Made by a program: the position numbers and the translations under genes
Notes under the pieces: generated by a model
What the model saw: only the letters and a program-made list of their open reading frames with translations
Told to the model about the DNA's origin: nothing
Databases searched by the model: none
Assembly: GCF_015354735.1 (NCBI RefSeq)
Contig: NZ_JACEFJ010000009.1
Location: forward strand, 124,001-188,000
Source of the DNA: Pararhodonellum marinum
GTDB lineage: Bacteria > Bacteroidota > Bacteroidia > Cytophagales > Cyclobacteriaceae
Direction: 5' to 3'
DNA length: 64,000 bases
Part shown: positions 9,157-17,052 of the stretch, in pieces
Layout: every line of letters begins with the position of its first letter
Position numbering within the stretch: the first letter of the stretch is position 1

Positions 9157-9702
9157 ATGAGAAAATTTACATATTGTTTGTTCATCATCTGTATGAGCCT
9201 CTTGTATTTGCCTTTGGCTGCTCAGACAGAAAAGGAAACCAAAACCGAACAGGAAATTTTGGATGCCAAGAAACAGGCAGCTGAGGAAAAAGCCAGACTG
9301 AAGGAAGAGAAAATGGTTGCCAAGGAAGAAAAGGCAGCTATGGTAGCTGAACAAAAGGCCGAAAAGCAGCGCTTAGCCGAGGAAAAAGCAGAAACTAAAA
9401 GGCTCAAAGATCTGGAAAATGCGGTAAAGGCCTATGATAAGGCCATTGGTCAAAAGGAAAAAGCCGAAATTAAATATTCATCTGAATCCATAAAACTGGA
9501 GAAGTTGAAAGTGAAGGGAAAGATTACCGATAGCGATCTTGCCAAAAAGGAACTAAACCTACAGAAACTTGACCTAGACATTATCAAAGCAGATGCGGAA
9601 GCAGCCAAACAACTGCGAACCATAGAAAGATTGGAGGGTACGCGTAAAATCACCAGAGAAGTTGAAAGTAAGACCCCTGAAGTGGAAGATCCTAGGCCTT
9701 AA
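9157..9702 (+). CDS. Secreted Lys/Glu/Ala-rich coiled-coil protein of unknown function
   Basis: 181 residues. A signal peptide of about 22 residues ends near LPLAAQ. From ~25 to ~110 the protein is almost entirely Lys, Glu and Ala in heptad-like spacing, predicting a long alpha-helical coiled coil in the periplasm. A second helical section follows, ending in a Pro/Glu-rich tail (KTPEVEDPRP). I recognise no catalytic domain. The gene stands alone with its own terminator. Such a composition could also arise in a structural or OmpH-like periplasmic helical protein, but no family is claimed. Confidence 0.8.
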   Translation: MRKFTYCLFIICMSLLYLPLAAQTEKETKTEQEILDAKKQAAEEKARLKEEKMVAKEEKAAMVAEQKAEKQRLAEEKAETKRLKDLENAVKAYDKAIGQKEKAEIKYSSESIKLEKLKVKGKITDSDLAKKELNLQKLDLDIIKADAEAAKQLRTIERLEGTRKITREVESKTPEVEDPRP

Positions 9703-9750
9703 TTCAAAAAAGCTCCCTTCCTATGATTAGAAAGGGAGCTTTTTTTGAAT
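9702..9750. terminator. Strong bidirectional hairpin terminator
   Basis: Complementary arms ATTCAAAAAAGCTCCCTT and AAGGGAGCTTTTTTTGAAT surround an 11-12 base loop immediately after the stop at 9702. The A/T tracts on both sides make it suitable for the upstream gene and for the convergent RDD gene, which ends at 9911. Confidence 0.88.
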
Positions 9751-9910
9751 GATGAATGATGAATTGGGAATTGAAATTAGGATCAAGTATATAAAAAATT
9801 TTCCATCCTAGGTCGATACTCCATTTTTCTATTAAAATTTTCTCTTTCGGAAAAATTTGCCTATTGGCTGAAATCCGAATTTCCAATAAGAAAATATGTT
9901 AAAAGGCCTT

Positions 9911-10627
9911 TCACTTCTGGGTATAAAAATTATAATCCTTGATGACCTGTTCCAAAAAGGCCATTGATTTTTGCTCATGTTGGATATTGGCCATTTCCGC
10001 GACCTTCTCGGCTAATTTTTGAATTACCCTAAAATCTTCCTGGCTGAGGGCTTCACGGTAAACTGACTTGATGGTTTGGATCTGCACATCATTGAGTGCC
10101 ATTACCTGAGGATACAGGGGTTGATAGTCAATGGGTAGTTCTTCCAATAGTGTATCCGAAAGACTGGCATGGGGCTTTTCGCTGATAACTGCCGTGCCTG
10201 CAGCCAAATCACCCAACCGCTGACCTTTGCCATTGAGCAGGATGGTGAGCACCGCAATGCCCCCACTGGAAAGGGATATGTCCACAATCCTCAAAATCCA
10301 GCGGATAAAATAACTTCCAAGTGTTGGTTTGCTACCATCCAGTTTAACGACTCTGAGTTTCATGGCTGACTTCCCAGGGCTTTTACCGTCCATAAAAGTT
10401 TCAAAAAGTAAGCTGTACATCAAAGCTGGCAGACCGAGCACCATATAAAACGACCAATACTTGCCCGGGTCATCCAGTTTCAACTTTACCATCAAATAGA
10501 TGACCACCAACCAATAAGCGATAATAATCAGTATATCAATAAGATAAGCCAACAAACGCTCCCCCAGTCCGGCCACTCGCTGGTTGATACTAATATTTTG
10601 GGCGGTTTCTATTTGAAAGTTATCCAT
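9911..10627 (-). CDS. RDD-family integral membrane protein
   Basis: 238 residues. The RDD signature is seen as RVAGLGERLLAYLIDILIII with a charged Arg/Asp pair inside the first membrane span, then GKSPGKSAMKLRVV (GxSxGK) and LNGKGQRLGDLAAGTAV. Three to four membrane spans cover residues ~20-160, followed by a soluble ~75-residue helical tail. It is divergent from the SpoIIM-like operon with only 35 bases between start codons, and RDD genes commonly accompany this operon in other genomes. Its molecular function is unknown; some RDD proteins have been linked to ion transport. Confidence 0.88.
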   Translation of the reverse strand: MDNFQIETAQNISINQRVAGLGERLLAYLIDILIIIAYWLVVIYLMVKLKLDDPGKYWSFYMVLGLPALMYSLLFETFMDGKSPGKSAMKLRVVKLDGSKPTLGSYFIRWILRIVDISLSSGGIAVLTILLNGKGQRLGDLAAGTAVISEKPHASLSDTLLEELPIDYQPLYPQVMALNDVQIQTIKSVYREALSQEDFRVIQKLAEKVAEMANIQHEQKSMAFLEQVIKDYNFYTQK

Positions 10628-10644
10628 TTATTCTTTTTATTTGA

Positions 10645-10658
10645 TCAAATTAATTTGA
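10645..10658. promoter_or_regulatory. 14-bp perfect palindrome in the RDD/SpoIIM divergent promoter region
   Basis: TCAAATTAATTTGA reads the same on both strands and fills the middle of the 35-base gap. Each half contains TTAATTTG, one base away from the TAnnTTTG -7 element. It could therefore be two back-to-back -7 elements or a dimeric regulator's operator. Start sites inferred from it would lie within a few bases of the SpoIIM-like ATG. Confidence 0.45.
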
Positions 10659-10662
10659 GCGT

Positions 10663-11640
10663 ATGCGTGAGGCTGCCTTTGTGAAGCGAAATAAAGACAA
10701 ATGGGTAGAATTTGAAAATGTTCTCCAGAATAAAAAACAAATTTCTCCGGACCATCTGGCTGACCTATATGTGGAGGTCACTGACCACCTAAGTTATGCC
10801 CAGACTTTTTACCCTCAAAGTAACACTACCCAATACCTCAATCAGCTTGCTTCCCAGTCTCACCAAATCATCTATAAAACCAAAAAGGAATCCACAAACC
10901 GAGTATTGAACTTTTATACCAAGGAGTTTCCCTTGATGTTCAAGCAATACCAGCCCCACCTTTTGGTGGCTTTTCTCACTTTTGCACTGTTTACTTTAGT
11001 AGGAGTGTTCAGTGCTGCTACGGATGCGGCATTTGTCAGAAGTATTTTGGGAGATGGCTATGTCAACATGACTTTGGAAAATATAGAAAAAGAAGATCCT
11101 ATGGCCGTGTATAAGAAAATGGGTCAGGTAGACATGTTTCTCGGGATCACCATCAACAACATCAGGGTTGCGCTACTGGCATTTGTGTTTGGCGTCCTAC
11201 TGAGCATCGGGGCACTTTTCATCCTGATGAACAATGCGATCATGTTGGGTTCATTTCAGTATTTCTTTTATGACAAAGGCCTGCTTTGGGAGTCCGCCAG
11301 GACCATTTGGATCCATGGAACGATTGAGATTTCTGTGATCATTGTGGCGGGTTGCGCAGGATTGGTAGCAGGCAACGGGATTTTGTTTCCAGGCACCTAC
11401 ACCAGATTGGAGTCATTTAAGAGGAGCTTAAAAGCAGGTCTTAAGATCGTAGTCAGTACTTTGCCTTTCTTTGTGATAGCAGGGTTTCTGGAGGGATTTG
11501 TGACCCGATACACTCAAATGCCTGATTTTATGGCAATTTTCATCATCTTGTCTTCATTGGCACTGATTCTTTTTTATTATGTTTATTTACCTATTCACTT
11601 AAACCGTCAAGTTTTTTATGAACGAGTTCATTCAATTTAA
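10663..11640 (+). CDS. SpoIIM-family (stage II sporulation protein M-like) membrane protein
   Basis: 325 residues: a soluble helical N-terminal ~100 residues, then five to six membrane spans. These include ATDAAF..ILGDGYV and the conserved NNIRVALLAFVFGVLLSIG, ILMNNAIMLG, WIHGTIEISVIIVAGCAGL and PGTYTRLESFKRSLKAG blocks of the SpoIIM/DUF95 family. The organism is a non-sporulating type, so the sporulation name reflects homology only. First gene of an operon of six; it overlaps the next gene by 23 bases. The role of this family outside spore formers is not established. Confidence 0.9.
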   Translation: MREAAFVKRNKDKWVEFENVLQNKKQISPDHLADLYVEVTDHLSYAQTFYPQSNTTQYLNQLASQSHQIIYKTKKESTNRVLNFYTKEFPLMFKQYQPHLLVAFLTFALFTLVGVFSAATDAAFVRSILGDGYVNMTLENIEKEDPMAVYKKMGQVDMFLGITINNIRVALLAFVFGVLLSIGALFILMNNAIMLGSFQYFFYDKGLLWESARTIWIHGTIEISVIIVAGCAGLVAGNGILFPGTYTRLESFKRSLKAGLKIVVSTLPFFVIAGFLEGFVTRYTQMPDFMAIFIILSSLALILFYYVYLPIHLNRQVFYERVHSI

Positions 11641-12460
11641 AAAACAAAGGGAATTGGGCAGCATGTTGTCTGACACCTTTAAATTTATGCGTATCCATTT
11701 TAAGCCTTTGGCTAGGGTACTGATTAAAACTTCAGGCATTCCGTTTCTGCTTTTGTTGGTATTTTCGGGGTATTACACCCACCTGACCCAAGGAGGTACC
11801 GAACCTTTTTCTTCCGCTTCGATACCTGTACTTTTTCTGATGGGGATTTCCTCCTTGGTCTATTATATTTTGATGGGAAGTACTGTATTGAATTACATTA
11901 AAACATACATCAATTCAGGGGGAACTGTGGAGGAAAGCACGGTTGTATCTAATTCCTTCCAGTATTCAGGTACCTTGCTTGCCTTTACTTTGGTATCCTT
12001 GTTTATGCTGGTTTTTGGGTTAATGTTTTTCATTATCCCAGGGATTTATTTTTATGTGCCCCTATACTTGGCATTTACCATGATCATATTCAAGGATCTA
12101 GGAGCTCTGCAAGCCATTTCAGCAGGATTTAATCTAGTAAGTGACCGATGGTGGGTAACTTTCGGGACAATTATGGTGATCGGTATTGTGCTGTTTATCA
12201 TCAGTTATGTCTTTCAGATGCCGGCTATGATTTATTTGTTGGTGCGCACTTTCGCGGTAGCTGATGAAGTTTCCTCGGCAAGTGGGGCAGGTTTGGATTT
12301 TATCGCCATCTTTCTCGATTTGATTTCCAATATTGCCAGCTACCTTATTTCGGTGGTAGCCATGGTCGCCGCGGCTTTCATTTACTTTGACCTCAATGAA
12401 TATAAAAACAGAACCGGTCTGCTTGAAAAGATAGAAACTCTGGAAAAAGCCAATGACTGA
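11618..12460 (+). CDS. Polytopic membrane protein of the SpoIIM-MoxR operon
   Basis: 280 residues with about six membrane spans and a short cytoplasmic N-terminus rich in basic residues. Segments such as FIIPGIYFYVPLYLAFTMII followed by AISAGFNLVSDRWWVTFG resemble the membrane domain found in glycerophosphodiester phosphodiesterase-type and related polytopic proteins. No catalytic domain is attached. It starts inside the preceding gene and ends 8 bases into the DUF4129 gene, so it is translated as part of the same unit. Function unknown. Confidence 0.8.
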   Translation: MNEFIQFKKQRELGSMLSDTFKFMRIHFKPLARVLIKTSGIPFLLLLVFSGYYTHLTQGGTEPFSSASIPVLFLMGISSLVYYILMGSTVLNYIKTYINSGGTVEESTVVSNSFQYSGTLLAFTLVSLFMLVFGLMFFIIPGIYFYVPLYLAFTMIIFKDLGALQAISAGFNLVSDRWWVTFGTIMVIGIVLFIISYVFQMPAMIYLLVRTFAVADEVSSASGAGLDFIAIFLDLISNIASYLISVVAMVAAAFIYFDLNEYKNRTGLLEKIETLEKAND

Positions 12461-13199
12461 AAAACTGTTTTTTTTCCTTTTTTTCCTATTCATGCTTTCG
12501 CTACCGGCTTTAGCAGACTCGGATACCTTACCTCAAACTGAACCTCAGCTAAGGTATGACCTAAAGGAAAGGGAAAGTGTTGCCTTGGATACCGATCAAT
12601 TGGCTCTATATCGACAGGATAAAGCTTTTAATTACTTAGAGGTGGAAGTAGAAGAAAGCAGGCTGGATAGAATCCGAAAATGGCTTTACGATCTTTGGAC
12701 TAGTTTCTGGCGCTGGCTGTTGGGCAGTAAGTCCACCTCCAAATTCTTCCAGGTTGTGATTCAATTGCTTCCTTATTTGTTGATGGCAGCGCTTTTGGGT
12801 TTGCTGGTGTGGTTGTTGTCGAAAATGGAGGAAAATCGGATCAGCCAAAAACAGGTATTGGGCAATGGCATCAACCTGAAAACCGATGAGGAATTGATCC
12901 AACATACTGACCTTCAATCTCTGGTCAATGAGGCTGTCTCGACTGGAAATTACCGTCTGGCCATCCGCTATTCTTACCTTTTGGTCCTTCAACAACTTTC
13001 TCAAAAGGAACTGATCAAATGGCAGGACCAGAAAACCAACGATGATTACCTCAGGGAATTGAAGTCAGCTGCCTTGAAATCCGATTTTGCCAAAATCACC
13101 AATATGTATGATTTTATCTGGTATGGAAATTTTGAGTTGGACGAAATAAAGTACAGTAGGGCCATGCAGACTTTTGACAGATTGAAAAACGCCCTATGA
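12453..13199 (+). CDS. DUF4129 domain-containing membrane protein
   Basis: 248 residues: a signal peptide (1-~22), a periplasmic segment, one membrane span near 105-128 (QLLPYLLMAALLGLLVWLL), and a cytoplasmic C-terminal DUF4129 domain. The domain shows YRLAIRYSYLLVLQQLSQK followed by the invariant-type W and ending ..YDFIWYGNFELDEIKY. It overlaps both neighbours by a few bases. In several phyla DUF4129 proteins sit beside MoxR, DUF58 and transglutaminase or DUF4350 genes. The role is presumed to be in an envelope-associated MoxR-dependent assembly. Confidence 0.87.
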   Translation: MTEKLFFFLFFLFMLSLPALADSDTLPQTEPQLRYDLKERESVALDTDQLALYRQDKAFNYLEVEVEESRLDRIRKWLYDLWTSFWRWLLGSKSTSKFFQVVIQLLPYLLMAALLGLLVWLLSKMEENRISQKQVLGNGINLKTDEELIQHTDLQSLVNEAVSTGNYRLAIRYSYLLVLQQLSQKELIKWQDQKTNDDYLRELKSAALKSDFAKITNMYDFIWYGNFELDEIKYSRAMQTFDRLKNAL

Positions 13200-14404
13200 A
13201 GAAAAGCCAATACATAGGAGTCGGAATGGTGGCTTTTGTCCTGATGTTTCTCATTGTTTTGGAGGCTTCCAAAAAGCCTGATATCAATTGGGGAAGCAGT
13301 TACCACAAGGTGGACAAAATACCTATGGGTGGTTTTGTGTTTTACGAAACCTTTAAAAATTGGGTCGGTGCAAGTCGGTTTGAAGAGATCAACATACCCC
13401 CTTACGAATTCATTGATTCTGATCCTGAGCCTGGAACCTATTTTTTCTTTAACTCTTCTGTTTATTTTGACCAATCAGAAACGAGAAAAATCCTGAATTG
13501 GGTGGAGGAAGGCAATACGCTTTTTATCTCCGCACACTTCATCAGCCCTACCTTGATGGATAGTCTAGGGTTGGAACTTAGGCCTTTGATCAGTCTGGAT
13601 CAGCTGGAAAATCAACCCCTTTTCCAATTGACCAATCCAAGACTCAAACAAGAAAAGCCATTTCATTTTGACAAAGACATTGACCTAATGGAACTGACCA
13701 GAATGGATACGGCCAATTCGTTGGTTTTGGGAGAATTTGATGTTCGCAATGAAGAGGACTTTTGGGAAATAGCCGCACCAAAGGTGAATTTTATCCGGAA
13801 GGAAATGGGTAAAGGACAGGTTTATTTCCACACCTTTCCTGCAGCCTTCAGCAATTATTTTCTCATGAAAGGAGAAAACCTTTCTTACATGGAGGGTTTG
13901 TTGGCCTATTTGCCTGAGGAAGGTGCCATTTATTATGACAACCATTATAAGGACGGAAAATCCTTTTTCAGTTCTCCACTGTATGTTTTGCTCAATGACA
14001 GGTACCTGAGGATGGCCTATTACCTGGTGTTGGTCATGGCTTTGTTGTGGGTGATTTTTGAAGGGAAAAGAAAACAAAAGAGCATTCCAGTCATACCTCC
14101 GGTCCGTAATCAGACTTTGGCATTCACTCAGACCATAGCCGGGATGTATTTGGAAAAAAAAGCCCACAAAACCATGGCTACCCATCAAATCAATCATTTT
14201 ATGGAATACCTTCGCAACCACTTGCGCATTTCCACCGAAGAGAGAGGGGCCGATTGGGTGAGGAGGGTAGCGGAAAAAAGCCAAAACGAACAGGATTTCA
14301 CCCGTGATCTTTTTGAATATATCGACAGGATCGAAGCCGAACGGGAAATAGCGGAAGGCACTTTGATTCATTTGAACAAAAAAATAGAAGCATTTAAAAA
14401 ATAA
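13196..14404 (+). CDS. DUF4350 domain-containing membrane protein
   Basis: 402 residues with a membrane span at ~7-22 and a second near 272-289 (YYLVLVMALLWVIFEG). The ~250-residue extracytoplasmic domain between them begins with WGSSYHKVDKIPMGGFVFYETFKNW. This first part is the DUF4350 region, which resembles a class I glutamine amidotransferase-like/GldG-type fold. The C-terminal ~110 residues are cytoplasmic and helical. It overlaps the DUF4129 stop by 4 bases (ATGA) and lies 6 bases before MoxR. Confidence 0.85.
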   Translation: MKKSQYIGVGMVAFVLMFLIVLEASKKPDINWGSSYHKVDKIPMGGFVFYETFKNWVGASRFEEINIPPYEFIDSDPEPGTYFFFNSSVYFDQSETRKILNWVEEGNTLFISAHFISPTLMDSLGLELRPLISLDQLENQPLFQLTNPRLKQEKPFHFDKDIDLMELTRMDTANSLVLGEFDVRNEEDFWEIAAPKVNFIRKEMGKGQVYFHTFPAAFSNYFLMKGENLSYMEGLLAYLPEEGAIYYDNHYKDGKSFFSSPLYVLLNDRYLRMAYYLVLVMALLWVIFEGKRKQKSIPVIPPVRNQTLAFTQTIAGMYLEKKAHKTMATHQINHFMEYLRNHLRISTEERGADWVRRVAEKSQNEQDFTRDLFEYIDRIEAEREIAEGTLIHLNKKIEAFKK

Positions 14405-14410
14405 AAAGTA

Positions 14411-15430
14411 ATGGAAGAAGCAAACGAAGGTCAATTTGGACAGGAATCCAAGGAAGACAACCTTGATTTCGAATCCCGGCTACCCCTGGGAGCTTTGAAA
14501 GAAGCGGTGGATCAGATCAAATCCGAACTCGAGAAAATTATCGTCGGACAGCATGAATTTGTCGAGTTGTTAATCGTGGCACTGTTGGCAAACGGCCATG
14601 TGCTGATAGAAGGGGTGCCGGGGATCGCCAAAACCATCACAGCCAAACTCTTTGCAAAAACCCTGAAAACAGGCTTTAGCAGATTGCAGTTTACACCAGA
14701 CTTAATGCCTAGTGATGTCCTAGGCACTTCTGTGTTAAATGCCCAAAGTGGCCAGTTTGAATTCAGGAAAGGACCGGTTTTCTCCAATATAATTCTGATA
14801 GACGAAATCAACAGGGCTCCTGCAAAAACCCAATCTGCCTTGTTTGAAGTGATGGAGGAGCGGCAAATCACACTTGATGGACAAAAATATACCATGGAGG
14901 CGCCATTTATGGTGTTGGCTACCCAGAACCCTATTGAGCAGGAGGGGACCTATGCCTTGCCTGAAGCCCAGCTGGATCGGTTTCTTTTCAAAATCAAGGT
15001 GGATTACCCCTCCTTAGAGGAAGAAATATTGATCTTAAAAACCCACCATGGCCGGAAAGGAGAAGCCATCATGGATCAGATTCAAGAAGTAATGGAACCG
15101 AATAAATTACTTGAATTTCGGACCTTGACCGCCAATGTAGTCTTGGAAGAGAAAATCATCCAATATATAGCTGAAATGGTAGTAAAAACCCGAAACCATC
15201 CCCACCTCTATCTGGGCGGCTCGCCAAGGGCTTCCCTTGCGATCATGAATGCCGCCAAAGCCTTTGCAGCCATCGCAGGAAGGGATTTTGTGATTCCTGA
15301 GGATGTCAAAAAATCAGTGGTGCCGGTCCTGAGGCATAGGTTGATTTTGTCACCTGAGCGGGAAATGGAAGGCATGACCCCTGAGTCGGTCATTGACATT
15401 ATTGTGCAGTCCACTCAAATCCCAAGGTAA
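14411..15430 (+). CDS. MoxR-family AAA+ ATPase
   Basis: 339 residues. AAA_3-type ATPase: Walker A GVPGIAKT (Ala-Lys where GVPGxGKT is most common, the invariant Lys kept), Walker B IILIDEINRAPAKTQ, sensor 1 LATQNPIEQEGTY, and an arginine-bearing PEAQLDRF segment. A winged C-terminal lid contains GGSPRASLAIM. MoxR ATPases act as chaperones that insert cofactors or activate VWA-domain partners. The direct neighbour is a DUF58 protein, its usual partner. The only MoxR gene in this window is this one, although a second DUF58 gene lies at 45 kb. Confidence 0.93.
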   Translation: MEEANEGQFGQESKEDNLDFESRLPLGALKEAVDQIKSELEKIIVGQHEFVELLIVALLANGHVLIEGVPGIAKTITAKLFAKTLKTGFSRLQFTPDLMPSDVLGTSVLNAQSGQFEFRKGPVFSNIILIDEINRAPAKTQSALFEVMEERQITLDGQKYTMEAPFMVLATQNPIEQEGTYALPEAQLDRFLFKIKVDYPSLEEEILILKTHHGRKGEAIMDQIQEVMEPNKLLEFRTLTANVVLEEKIIQYIAEMVVKTRNHPHLYLGGSPRASLAIMNAAKAFAAIAGRDFVIPEDVKKSVVPVLRHRLILSPEREMEGMTPESVIDIIVQSTQIPR

Positions 15431-15432
15431 TT

Positions 15433-16767
15433 TTGGTCAGATTTTTCAAATCCCTTTTCCTTAACACCAATCTTTTTTATGCATTGGCTATTTTGTCGGT
15501 GCTGTTCCTGTTTTCTTATTGGTTTACATTCTTGTTTTTATGGACCAGCTTATTGCTTTTCGCGATCTCTTTGACCGTCTTGCTGGACATTCTCCTCCTG
15601 TATAAGCCTAATGAAGCCATTTTAGCTGTTCGGAAACTGCCTGAGAAGTTTTCAAATTCAGATCCCAATCCTGTTCCTGTTCAGGTGACCAACAATTACC
15701 GGTTGAGGATGGATTTGGTCATTATTGATGAAATTCCTGTACAGTTTCAGAAAAGGGATTTTATCAAAACCATGCAATTGGCTCCAAATGAAACAAAAAC
15801 CTTTACCTATGAACTTACTCCAAGGCAGCGTGGGGAGTATATTTTTGGCTATTTGCATCTGTATGTTTCCAGCCCCATCGGTTTGATTACACGAAGATAC
15901 AGTTTTGACCAAAACCAATCGGTCAAGGTTTATCCTTCTTTTATTCAAATGAAACAGTATGATTTTTTATCCATTGACCATCGGAAGACCAATTTCGGTC
16001 TGAAAAAAATCAGGAGGCTGGGCCATACCATGGAATTTGAACAGATCAAAGAATACATACCCGGCGATGATGTTCGCACCATCAATTGGAAAGCTACGGC
16101 CAAAAAAGGGGCGCTGATGGTCAATCAATTTCAGGATGAAAAATCGCAACCGCTCTATTCCATCATCGATGTGGGGCGCGTCATGAAGATGCCTTTTAAT
16201 GGCCTCAGTTTGTTGGATTATGCCATCAACAGCACGTTGGCTTTCTCCAATATTGCCTTGAAAAAACAGGATAAGGTAGGCCTGCTTACCTTTTCCAATC
16301 AAATCCACCAAAGTTTGCCTGCAAGTAGCAAAAAGTCTTACTTACTCAGCATCTCGGATATGCTTTACAATGTGAATACCAAATTCCTTGACAGTGACTT
16401 CGGATTGCTTTATGGGGTAATCAAACGAAAAATCACCCACAGGAGCCTTTTGTTGCTTTACACCAATTTCGAACACATCAGTTCATTGAAAAGGCAGCTT
16501 CCCTACCTGAAAGGACTATCCCAACAACATGTTTTGGTGGTGATATTTTTTGACAACACAGAACTGAAACAACTCTTGGATAAAGAGGCACAAAATCTAT
16601 CCGGGATTTACCAGAAAACCATTGCCCAGAAATTTGACTATGACAAAAGACTGATGGTCAAGGAACTTGAAAAACATGGCATCCAAACCATCCTCACAGC
16701 TCCTGAAAACCTCACAGTCAATACCATCAACAAATACCTTGAAATCAAATCAAGAGGTATCTTGTAG
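15433..16767 (+). CDS. DUF58 domain-containing protein, membrane-anchored, with degenerate MIDAS motif
   Basis: 444 residues. Two membrane spans (~14-55) are followed by a beta-rich region and the DUF58 block IPGDDVRTINWKATAKKG. A VWA-like fold begins at YSIIDVGRVM. The first metal-site motif reads D-V-G-R rather than D-x-S-x-S, so metal coordination may be altered. The start is a TTG two bases after the MoxR stop, consistent with translational coupling. It is probably the client or partner of the upstream MoxR ATPase and the last gene of the operon. Confidence 0.9.
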   Translation: MVRFFKSLFLNTNLFYALAILSVLFLFSYWFTFLFLWTSLLLFAISLTVLLDILLLYKPNEAILAVRKLPEKFSNSDPNPVPVQVTNNYRLRMDLVIIDEIPVQFQKRDFIKTMQLAPNETKTFTYELTPRQRGEYIFGYLHLYVSSPIGLITRRYSFDQNQSVKVYPSFIQMKQYDFLSIDHRKTNFGLKKIRRLGHTMEFEQIKEYIPGDDVRTINWKATAKKGALMVNQFQDEKSQPLYSIIDVGRVMKMPFNGLSLLDYAINSTLAFSNIALKKQDKVGLLTFSNQIHQSLPASSKKSYLLSISDMLYNVNTKFLDSDFGLLYGVIKRKITHRSLLLLYTNFEHISSLKRQLPYLKGLSQQHVLVVIFFDNTELKQLLDKEAQNLSGIYQKTIAQKFDYDKRLMVKELEKHGIQTILTAPENLTVNTINKYLEIKSRGIL

Positions 16768-16805
16768 ATTTTTCCTCCAAGTTGCTTAAGCTTTTCGTTT
16801 CTCAG

Positions 16806-16911
16806 CTATACGCAGGCAGGGATTTTAACCACTAAACTTCCTACGAAGAACTGAACTTTAAATTTATCACTTTCCTGTCCAACGAAGAACGAAACCCCTG
16901 CTTGCGTATAG
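16806..16911. repeat. Long-spaced 16-bp inverted repeat downstream of DUF58
   Basis: Arms CTATACGCAGGCAGGG (16806-16821) and CCCTGCTTGCGTATAG (16896-16911) are complementary at 15 of 16 positions, separated by ~74 bases. The spacer carries a direct repeat ACGAAGAAC (two copies). No gene is present. The element sits immediately outside the inverted repeat that bounds the Hen1/Pnkp island and looks like an independent intergenic repeat or recombination-site relic. Confidence 0.6.
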
Positions 16912-16916
16912 GTGAT

Positions 16917-16931
16917 GTTACCGCCTAGTGC
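16917..16931 (+). repeat. Left terminal inverted repeat of the Pnkp/Hen1 island
   Basis: GTTACCGCCTAGTGC. Its reverse complement closely matches the sequence at 21169-21182 (13 matches, one mismatch, one gap), including a perfect 9-base core GTTACCGCC. Confidence 0.55.
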
Positions 16932-16964
16932 TTCTTTTTCTTCGTCCGTTTTTCTTTCAGTCGT

Positions 16965-17051
16965 GCGGTTGGGCAGACATACTCTTTGGCAAGCTTTGGA
17001 TAGTGCGTTGGCTTGAGCGGCTTGCCAATGTGTATGGCTGCAAAGGGTTGG
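16965..17051 (+). repeat. Left hairpin module with three GTTGG motifs
   Basis: GCGGTTGGG (16965-16973), GCGTTGGC (17005-17012) and GGGTTGGG (17045-17052) are spaced ~39-40 bases apart. Arms TTGGCAAGC (16986-16994) and GCTTGCCAA (17020-17028) form a perfect 9-bp stem around the middle motif. The module lies at the 3' end of the Pnkp gene. It resembles the right-hand module in motif content but not in exact sequence. Confidence 0.45.
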
Positions 17052-17052
17052 G

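Noticed and set aside
9704-9886. 60-codon minus-strand frame
   Set aside because: It begins in the A/T-rich flank of the terminator at 9702-9750, with no motif or start signal.
10663-11640. Sporulation operon
   Set aside because: SpoIIM is named by homology only; no other sporulation genes are present and Bacteroidota do not form endospores.
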